Made by a program: the position numbers and the translations under genes. Below, one piece after another: positions 1 to 5,233 of a stretch of 6,731 nt of DNA; the first letter of the stretch is position 1, and the number at the start of each line of letters is the position of its first letter. This DNA is from RGIG464 sp045643185 (GTDB taxonomy: Bacteria; Myxococcota_A; Bradymonadia; UBA4248): positions 1-6,731 of the forward strand of contig JAZUKH010000074.1 of assembly GCA_045643185.1 (NCBI GenBank). The letters run 5' to 3'. The notes beneath the pieces are model-generated. The model had not been told where the DNA came from and made no database searches. It saw nothing but the letters and a program-made list of their open reading frames with translations.

Positions 1-40
1 GGGTAGACGCGTATGCAACGGAACGTCCCATGGCGGCTCA

Positions 41-56
41 GGGGGAGACTTCCCCC
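41..56. repeat. G/C-rich hairpin at left edge
   Basis: GGGGGA at 41-46 pairs with TCCCCC at 51-56 around GACT. On the minus strand it reads GGGGGAAGTCTCCCCC, close to the GGGGGAAGGCCTTCCCCC palindrome at 5091-5110. It lies beyond the terminator of the metalloprotease gene. It may be the edge of a second copy of the same intergenic repeat, but only about 60 bases are visible here. Confidence 0.4.
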
Positions 57-86
57 CCACAAAAGCCTGAAAACGCCTTGAAGAAC

Positions 87-114
87 AAAAAAGCCCCGCA
101 CGGAGGCGGGGCTT
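87..114 (-). terminator. Intrinsic terminator of the metalloprotease gene
   Basis: A perfect 9-bp stem, AAGCCCCGC at 91-99 paired with GCGGGGCTT at 106-114, encloses a six-base loop. On the minus strand it runs straight into six T (complement of 87-92). It lies 28 bases past the stop codon at 142-144. This is a textbook Rho-independent terminator for the gene upstream on that strand. Confidence 0.92.
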
Positions 115-118
115 GAAA

Positions 119-135
119 TTCAGGTCAAACCTGAA
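119..135 (-). repeat. Small 3'-UTR hairpin before the terminator
   Basis: TTCAGGT at 119-125 and ACCTGAA at 129-135 form a 7-bp stem around a three-base loop, starting six bases after the metalloprotease stop codon. No T-run follows it directly. It could protect the 3' end of the mRNA or be incidental. Confidence 0.5.
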
Positions 136-141
136 AGTCGA

Positions 142-3100
142 TTAGAACAGATAACCGAAGTATTCGTGATATGTACGCATCATGTTGATGTCGCGGAGCG
201 AACCTTCCGTCTCCCATTTGTAGAAGATGTATTCGTAGTAGGCAGCGAGCATTTCCTGGTATGCAGGGCTATTTTCATCAGCATTACCCGGAAGAGCATT
301 ACCGAGCGTCATATAACGCGTATAAGCATCGACCATTTTGGCTTTGCTACGATTGGCTTTCTTGATCATAGCGTAACCGCCAGTCTCTTTCTTGTAGTCG
401 AAACCTTCCGTGACACAAATCGCAGGAGGATTCGAGAGATCCGCTTTCGTACAATCGACGTAGTTAGCGGAGTAGATTTCACCCGTGAAGGGGCTTTCGA
501 AGGAGACCGTATCGAAACCGTTTGCCGGTGTGACTTCGCTTCCCGTACCATTGACCCAGACGTTCAACTGATCGTAGTATGTCGTATCAAGACCATCCGC
601 CGAGTACATGATCGAGTAGAGACCCATGTAGCAACGCTGTGTGAGCGAGATCTGGGTTTCAACCACAGGATTACCGCTTGCGTACTGGATTTCATCCATG
701 GCATCGGCGTCTAAGCCAGTGAGAGGATCGTATTCATAGTGACCGCTCTTACCCCAGAAATCGGCGTAAGCCATCGGTTTGAAGACGAGGGTACCGGTCT
801 TAACTTCTTCACCATTCTGCGTGATGACTTCGTTTTTGGAGATATCGAGAACAGGGCTGACGGATTTGTAATCTTCAGCGAACATGCCGTTGAAGGTATT
901 GGTAACCGCATCACCGAAGTAGTCGTACATACCAAAGACGTAGGTGTTCATATCACCACCATCGATGATAACGCTTGCTTCATTATCCATAACCGCCATA
1001 GCAGCCATGAGTGAAACATAGTTATGTTCCATTTCATACGGATACATACTGTAATCGAAACCAGCATTGAGGTCATACTTCGAGAAACGACGACGCCCTT
1101 CACCCGGTTTGACATAGTAGTAAGTCGGGTTTTCACCGCAGATACCAAGACGATAGATCTTACTGGTTTCAGCCTGAGCATCATCTTTGGAAGAGAGCGG
1201 ATAGAGCGAATTGTCATCTTTGCGGAGGCAATAGAGACCGTATTCAGGCGTAACGATCGCTTTCAAGAGCGTATTGACACCAGCAGCCGCAGCAGCTTCA
1301 TCAACATTACTCGCGAGCGAGAATTCGTTTTCGTCAATGATTGAATCCAGGACATTGGAACCTGCGACAGCATACCAGTTCTGGAAGAGGTCTGACATTT
1401 CGATGAAGTTACCGTACTGCCCCCAAGCAGCTTCGAACGGATCGTAGTAAGCGCGACCACGAGCATAGTTAGAGAACCAATAGTATTTATCATACGTATC
1501 GATATACTCTTTCATCTGTTCGTACATATCGGCACCGTAGTCGAACAGCTTGCAGGACGCAATGATATTGGCATTATCATCCGTGCAGAAGTAATAAGGC
1601 ACGCGGACGAGGGCGTTATCGCCATCGAGGATACGGCTCTTATGGTAGTCTTCCAAGCGGACGTAATTACGTTTCGTCATGAAATCAGGCACTGCGTAGA
1701 GGTTGCCGTCTTCCGAGTCCTTCTGACCGAGCTTGGAATCCGGGAAACTACGCATGACATCGTGATAATGGATGAGTTCGGTATAGGGAACGCCGAACGT
1801 CGTCGCATCGTTGAATGTGCTCTTGAGCGTCTGTTGTGTGACCTTGGAGGCGCCTTCAGGCATCACATTGACCTTCGCAGAGACGGCACCCGTCGTATCT
1901 TCGTGCGTGACGATCTTACCGAATGTACCGAGTTCACCGAGTTTCTTATCGAAGACTTCGATGATACCGCTCACTTCACGTTTGCAGTCCGTTCCATTGA
2001 CCACTTCGCCGCCATTGGCGAGGCAGAGCTGCTCGGGTTCATTTTTAACGATGTCAACACCCTTGCTGTAGCCATAGATGATAGCCGCAAGGTCATATTT
2101 GCCGAGCCCACTGAAGTCGGTATTATAGCCCGTGTAGTCCATGATGGAGGAGTAGCTATTGAGCATCAAACCGCCTTTCTTGGCGAATTCGCGGCTATTA
2201 GCAAGTTCACCAGCATCCAACTTATCGAGCTGATCTTCTTTGTAGAGCTGACCGAGCTGCTTGTCATTGTAGTTATACATAGCAAGCATGTCGTTCGGGT
2301 TGTCGATATCTTTCATCCAGTTTTCGTCCGGACGGAGCTGCCAGTAACGATCCTGGTAGTTGAGGGTATCGTACGAAGCAGCGAAGTTGTGACGCAGACC
2401 GAAGCCGTGGCCCATTTCGTGCAACGTCGTCGACACAAAGACACGACCGCGGATTTCGCGAAGAATGTTGTCATAGTCATGACGACCATAGAATTCGCGA
2501 GCAAGTGCAGCGAGTTTCGGATCGAAGCTATAGAACGTACGTTCGTCCGAGCAGAAACCATTCGCACCCAAAGATTTCGTCAAAGCTTCACGATATTTAC
2601 GCTTGGCATAGCTCAACTGCGAGAAGCTATTGGCATATTGCTTCTGTTCATCACTCAGTTCTTCAAAGCTACGAACGTTCGCACGTTTGGCTGCGAAACG
2701 CTGAATGGCATCCTCGCCCAGGCCCTGGAAGAGACCATCGTCGTAGGCTTTCTTAGCGCGATTATCCACTTCCACATAATTGAATTTTTGAGGATTCTTG
2801 CGGACATAATCACGTCTCGCTTCTTTTGCCATCTTTGACTGTTTACGATCATTGGTGACGTCAACATTTTTCGTCATCATGATGGCATTTTTGTACTGAA
2901 GATCGAGGAGCTGACCCGCCGTTTCTTTCGCGTGTTTTCTATTCCATTCGTTATCGACGATGCCCTGCTCGTCAAGATCGCCATTGACGTACTGGATAAA
3001 CTGCAGATATGCAGAAGCCGTACGATCCATTGCGGAGACATAGACGTGGGCAGACGAAGAGAGGGTTTCACCCGTTATCGGATCGAAATGGCTCGGGCAA

Positions 3101-4407
3101 TAACCGAGCAAGCCGGCTTCCGTACGCTGATTGATGATCCAAACCACGTTTTTACGGGCATCCGCTTCACGCGGGCTGTAACCGATCTTACCGCACACTT
3201 CCTCGTTATCGCCTTCACGAACAGGGATATGGCAGATCGTGAAAACGTCTTTATCGCCGGCAACCGCTTCGTCGGTGAGTTCATCCGGACGCGTAGCTTT
3301 GCCTTGGATAACACGAACCGCCTTCTTGAACAGGTTGTTCCAGTCGGCAACAACGCGCGTCGCCGAAGCATCAAGCCAAGGTTCGTCTTCAAGGTTACGG
3401 ATGTAGTAAGGTTCCGTCTTGACGGTACGTTCGCTGATCGGCTTGACCGAACCATCTTCATTATAAGAATCGGCCCAGATGTTGTGACGATTCGCCAATT
3501 CAATGCGACCATCATTCATGATGCCGTAATACTGATCATAGGTGTAACGTTCCGTACGGAAGAAACCGAATCGGTTCATATCCTGGTTCGTGTAGCGGAC
3601 CGGCTCATAGTTACGATCGCCCATATCGCGGATGAAGCTCGTCACAAGACGCGCTTCCGTCGCATTACACGTTCCAAAGAACCAACCGAGCATCTGACCG
3701 CCAACGCATTCCCAGATGGACGGCTGAACAATAACGGTCGTCGGTGTATCGAAGTAAACCAAAACGCCGTCTTTATTGCGTTCAAAGTAAGGCGCAGCAG
3801 GATCGCTGCCATCTTCCGAAATTTCATCCGCATGGCTGTAGCCTAGCGTAAATTCGGGCAGACCCCAACCCATGCGTTTTTCCCAGTCGACGATCGGGTT
3901 GCTGGACCAGTCAACGCGCATATATTCACGTTCCCACCAACGACGGTCGCTCGTATTCTCAACGATCACGTTCGACTGTTCACCGGTCGCCGTATCATAC
4001 GAACGCTGAACATCGAAGTGCGACGAGATCGGATACATCGCACGGATCGTGCCTTTGTAATTCGCATCGTAGAGCTCTTCGTAGGAATCTTCGCCCGTCA
4101 TATTCAACGCCGTGTTCTCAGAACCCGGAAGATCCGCATACGTGCGGTACGCAATAAGATAGTTCTCTTCCGCGACGAAACGGACCTTATCTGAATCGAA
4201 CGTGATACCTTCGAAAACACCGCCCGCCACAGCGTCAGCGTGGGTGATCTTCTGATTCATAAACCACGTACCTTCCGTAAGATCGCTCTTCTTGATCTTA
4301 TTCGGTTCTGTACGATCTATGTCGCCGATATCCTGAGCGCAGCCACTGGCGATCGAGGCGACTAGGAGTGCCGCCATCAACGCGCTGCGTTTCCATGTTT
4401 CTTTCAT
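142..4407 (-). CDS. Large secreted zinc metalloprotease lipoprotein (metzincin-type)
   Basis: This gene encodes a 1421-residue protein, probably an envelope-anchored zinc peptidase whose substrate cannot be told. The N-terminus has a Lys/Arg-containing start, a hydrophobic stretch (about residues 8-20) and a lipobox-like IASGC ending at Cys23. This predicts signal peptidase II cleavage and lipid attachment, although position -3 is Ala rather than the usual Leu. HEMGHGFGLRH at 663-673 fits the metzincin signature HExxHxxGxxH exactly: His663, His667 and His673 would bind zinc and Glu664 would be the catalytic base. SIMDY with Met756 is a good Met-turn candidate. CPSHFDPITGE at 437-447 resembles a conserved pre-catalytic segment of large bacterial zinc-dependent metalloproteases. 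About 650 residues follow the Met-turn without a domain I recognise. The ATG start at 4405-4407 is fixed by an AAGGAG seven bases upstream and by the signal peptide. The reading frame is intact. The protease call is strong; the subfamily is an inference. Confidence 0.9.
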   Translation of the reverse strand: MKETWKRSALMAALLVASIASGCAQDIGDIDRTEPNKIKKSDLTEGTWFMNQKITHADAVAGGVFEGITFDSDKVRFVAEENYLIAYRTYADLPGSENTALNMTGEDSYEELYDANYKGTIRAMYPISSHFDVQRSYDTATGEQSNVIVENTSDRRWWEREYMRVDWSSNPIVDWEKRMGWGLPEFTLGYSHADEISEDGSDPAAPYFERNKDGVLVYFDTPTTVIVQPSIWECVGGQMLGWFFGTCNATEARLVTSFIRDMGDRNYEPVRYTNQDMNRFGFFRTERYTYDQYYGIMNDGRIELANRHNIWADSYNEDGSVKPISERTVKTEPYYIRNLEDEPWLDASATRVVADWNNLFKKAVRVIQGKATRPDELTDEAVAGDKDVFTICHIPVREGDNEEVCGKIGYSPREADARKNVVWIINQRTEAGLLGYCPSHFDPITGETLSSSAHVYVSAMDRTASAYLQFIQYVNGDLDEQGIVDNEWNRKHAKETAGQLLDLQYKNAIMMTKNVDVTNDRKQSKMAKEARRDYVRKNPQKFNYVEVDNRAKKAYDDGLFQGLGEDAIQRFAAKRANVRSFEELSDEQKQYANSFSQLSYAKRKYREALTKSLGANGFCSDERTFYSFDPKLAALAREFYGRHDYDNILREIRGRVFVSTTLHEMGHGFGLRHNFAASYDTLNYQDRYWQLRPDENWMKDIDNPNDMLAMYNYNDKQLGQLYKEDQLDKLDAGELANSREFAKKGGLMLNSYSSIMDYTGYNTDFSGLGKYDLAAIIYGYSKGVDIVKNEPEQLCLANGGEVVNGTDCKREVSGIIEVFDKKLGELGTFGKIVTHEDTTGAVSAKVNVMPEGASKVTQQTLKSTFNDATTFGVPYTELIHYHDVMRSFPDSKLGQKDSEDGNLYAVPDFMTKRNYVRLEDYHKSRILDGDNALVRVPYYFCTDDNANIIASCKLFDYGADMYEQMKEYIDTYDKYYWFSNYARGRAYYDPFEAAWGQYGNFIEMSDLFQNWYAVAGSNVLDSIIDENEFSLASNVDEAAAAAGVNTLLKAIVTPEYGLYCLRKDDNSLYPLSSKDDAQAETSKIYRLGICGENPTYYYVKPGEGRRRFSKYDLNAGFDYSMYPYEMEHNYVSLMAAMAVMDNEASVIIDGGDMNTYVFGMYDYFGDAVTNTFNGMFAEDYKSVSPVLDISKNEVITQNGEEVKTGTLVFKPMAYADFWGKSGHYEYDPLTGLDADAMDEIQYASGNPVVETQISLTQRCYMGLYSIMYSADGLDTTYYDQLNVWVNGTGSEVTPANGFDTVSFESPFTGEIYSANYVDCTKADLSNPPAICVTEGFDYKKETGGYAMIKKANRSKAKMVDAYTRYMTLGNALPGNADENSPAYQEMLAAYYEYIFYKWETEGSLRDINMMRTYHEYFGYLF

Positions 4408-4486
4408 AATCTATCTCCTTATTACCTGTCTACGTTCGCTTCTAAAGCGTGCTAACTGGTTCTATTGGTTAGGCCGTTATGGCCAG
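4408..4486 (-). promoter_or_regulatory. Structured 5' leader of the metalloprotease gene
   Basis: Between the terminator-like hairpin and the ATG are further small inverted repeats: CGCTT/AAGCG at 4437-4449, CTAAC/GTTAG at 4452-4472, and GGCC/GGCC at 4472-4484. The last two share a base and cannot both form fully. Each is short, so a folded leader is only suggested. No known riboswitch class is recognised. Confidence 0.3.
4415..4420 (-). promoter_or_regulatory. Ribosome binding site of the metalloprotease gene
   Basis: The minus strand reads AAGGAG here, seven bases before the ATG at 4407-4405. This is a near-ideal Shine-Dalgarno and supports that start codon. Confidence 0.9.
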
Positions 4487-4513
4487 AAAAATCGCCGCCA
4501 CCTAAATGGCGGC
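4487..4513 (-). terminator. Terminator-like hairpin in the metalloprotease leader
   Basis: GCCGCCA at 4494-4500 pairs perfectly with TGGCGGC at 4507-4513 around a six-base loop. On the minus strand the stem is followed by GA and then five T (complement of 4487-4491). The hairpin sits about 80 bases upstream of the metalloprotease ATG. It could be a leader attenuator for that gene, or the end of a short upstream transcript such as read-through or a small RNA. No competing antiterminator or ligand-binding fold is evident. Confidence 0.5.
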
Positions 4514-4677
4514 TTAACGCTCACATTTACCTACCTATCGAAATTTTATTCGCCTGTCCACTTATTTTTGTATTTTTTTCGATTTTTATTTTTCTTCCCT
4601 TTTTTCACCCAATTTCCAATTCCTAGAAATAACAAGCAATTCCGTCACTTTTGACAACGCCGCTTTTTATTCCGCGC

Positions 4678-4716
4678 ATGAATTAAATTCATTCTGTCAA
4701 GATATTCCATGAATAT
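4678..4716. promoter_or_regulatory. Two adjacent dyads, possible operator pair
   Basis: ATGAATT-A-AATTCAT at 4678-4692 is a perfect dyad. ATATTC-CAT-GAATAT at 4702-4716 is a second, nine bases further on. Their centres are 24 bases apart, and both contain CATGAAT-like half sites. A dimeric regulator could bind such sites, but AT-rich DNA also yields palindromes by chance. They lie about 270-310 bases upstream of the metalloprotease ATG. Confidence 0.3.
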
Positions 4717-4889
4717 AATCAGCGTTTTAGCCAATTTCAGCTGTTGTCAATTCAATCATTTGAGCATTTTGACACACTCTGCGAAATATTCCCCACATTC
4801 CCCTTATTTATTGAACTCTCTGCAAACCGCGCCGCCAAAATTATTTCGTTTTTGAATCAAATTCGTTTTTTCGACAAAAACTCGTTCCG

Positions 4890-4916
4890 TTTTTTGCGCG
4901 TTTTTGCGCGTTTTTT
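4890..4916. repeat. Helically phased T-tract repeat
   Basis: Two tandem copies of the 10-mer TTTTTGCGCG (4891-4900 and 4901-4910) are followed by six T. The three T-tracts have centres about 10.5 bases apart, one helical turn, which is the classic arrangement for intrinsic curvature. Confidence 0.6.
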
Positions 4917-5090
4917 GATCAACCTGGATGCGAACATCACATTTTCGAGTGCGAACTTCGCGTACAAAATCGAATTTTTCGTGACTATCACTGGATTTGG
5001 CGAATATTCGTTATTTTTAGCCAACACTTCTTGAGTAAAAATCAATTTTTTTCGTCAAAATTCTCGTTTTTTGAATTTTCTTTTGGATGT

Positions 5091-5110
5091 TGGGGGAAGG
5101 CCTTCCCCCA
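5091..5110. repeat. Perfect 20-bp palindrome
   Basis: TGGGGGAAGG at 5091-5100 is followed without a loop by its exact reverse complement, CCTTCCCCCA, at 5101-5110. It contains the AAGGCCTT core. It abuts the inverted repeat at 5111-5155, and neither flank has the T-run expected of a canonical terminator. Confidence 0.8.
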
Positions 5111-5155
5111 CGCGGCTATTTTCCGTGCGTCACGACGCACGAAAAATACGCCGCG
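5111..5155. repeat. 45-base imperfect inverted repeat
   Basis: Three stem blocks nest around the loop CACG (5131-5134): CGTGCGT/ACGCACG (7 bp), TATTTT/AAAATA (6 bp, after one C-A mismatch), and CGCGGC/GCCGCG (6 bp, after one bulged C at 5149). With the abutting palindrome it gives two strong hairpins in 65 bases, lying about 80 bases past the stop of the repeat-rich protein gene. It may end or stabilise that transcript, or be a dispersed intergenic repeat. The matching G5AAG...C5 block at 41-56 favours the latter. Confidence 0.7.
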
Positions 5156-5233
5156 CCCCCTTCGCCTGGCAGGGCCTTCAAAAAAGCAACCTACCCTGTC
5201 CGACACGTGGGCGTCACAACACCTTTGTATGTC

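Larger units (their letters stand above)
4514..5090. other. AT-rich non-coding spacer with T-tracts
   Basis: I see no gene in this stretch. The plus strand is dominated by T-runs, for example five runs between 4565 and 4605, and others near 4849, 4866, 4890, 4901 and 4911. Such tracts suggest bent DNA or promoter-upstream sequence for the minus-strand metalloprotease gene. Short open frames exist on both strands at 4744-5034 (+) and 4857-5045 (-), but both use TTG starts without a Shine-Dalgarno and have compositions expected of AT-rich DNA. No promoter could be assigned with confidence. TGGACA on the minus strand (complement of 4555-4560) is a possible -35, but no good -10 lies at the usual distance. 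Confidence 0.6.

Noticed and set aside
1642..2838. 398-codon plus-strand open frame opposite the metalloprotease gene
   Set aside because: It is antisense to a protein with a clear zinc motif and signal peptide. Its Val/Ile/Phe/Arg/His-heavy composition is typical of a shadow frame, and it has no recognisable domain.
2932..3846. 304-codon plus-strand open frame opposite the metalloprotease gene
   Set aside because: Same reasoning: a long stop-free antisense frame produced by the codon use of the real gene.
4532..4560. Minus-strand TGGACA (complement of 4555-4560) as the -35 box of the metalloprotease promoter
   Set aside because: At 17 bases the -10 position reads TAGGTA, a poor match. The better TAAAAT is only six bases away.
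4651..4719. Plus-strand TTGACA at 4651-4656 and TATAAT at 4714-4719 as a promoter
   Set aside because: The boxes are 57 bases apart, far beyond the usual 16-18. Neither has a good partner at the right distance, and no plus-strand gene follows.
4744..5034. 96-codon plus-strand frame in the spacer
   Set aside because: It starts at TTG without a Shine-Dalgarno, is Phe-rich because of T-runs, and spans the phased T-tract repeat.
4857..5045. 62-codon minus-strand frame with a Lys/Arg-rich end
   Set aside because: It has a TTG start, no ribosome binding site, and basic residues that arise from A-tracts. A small protein cannot be excluded, but nothing supports it.
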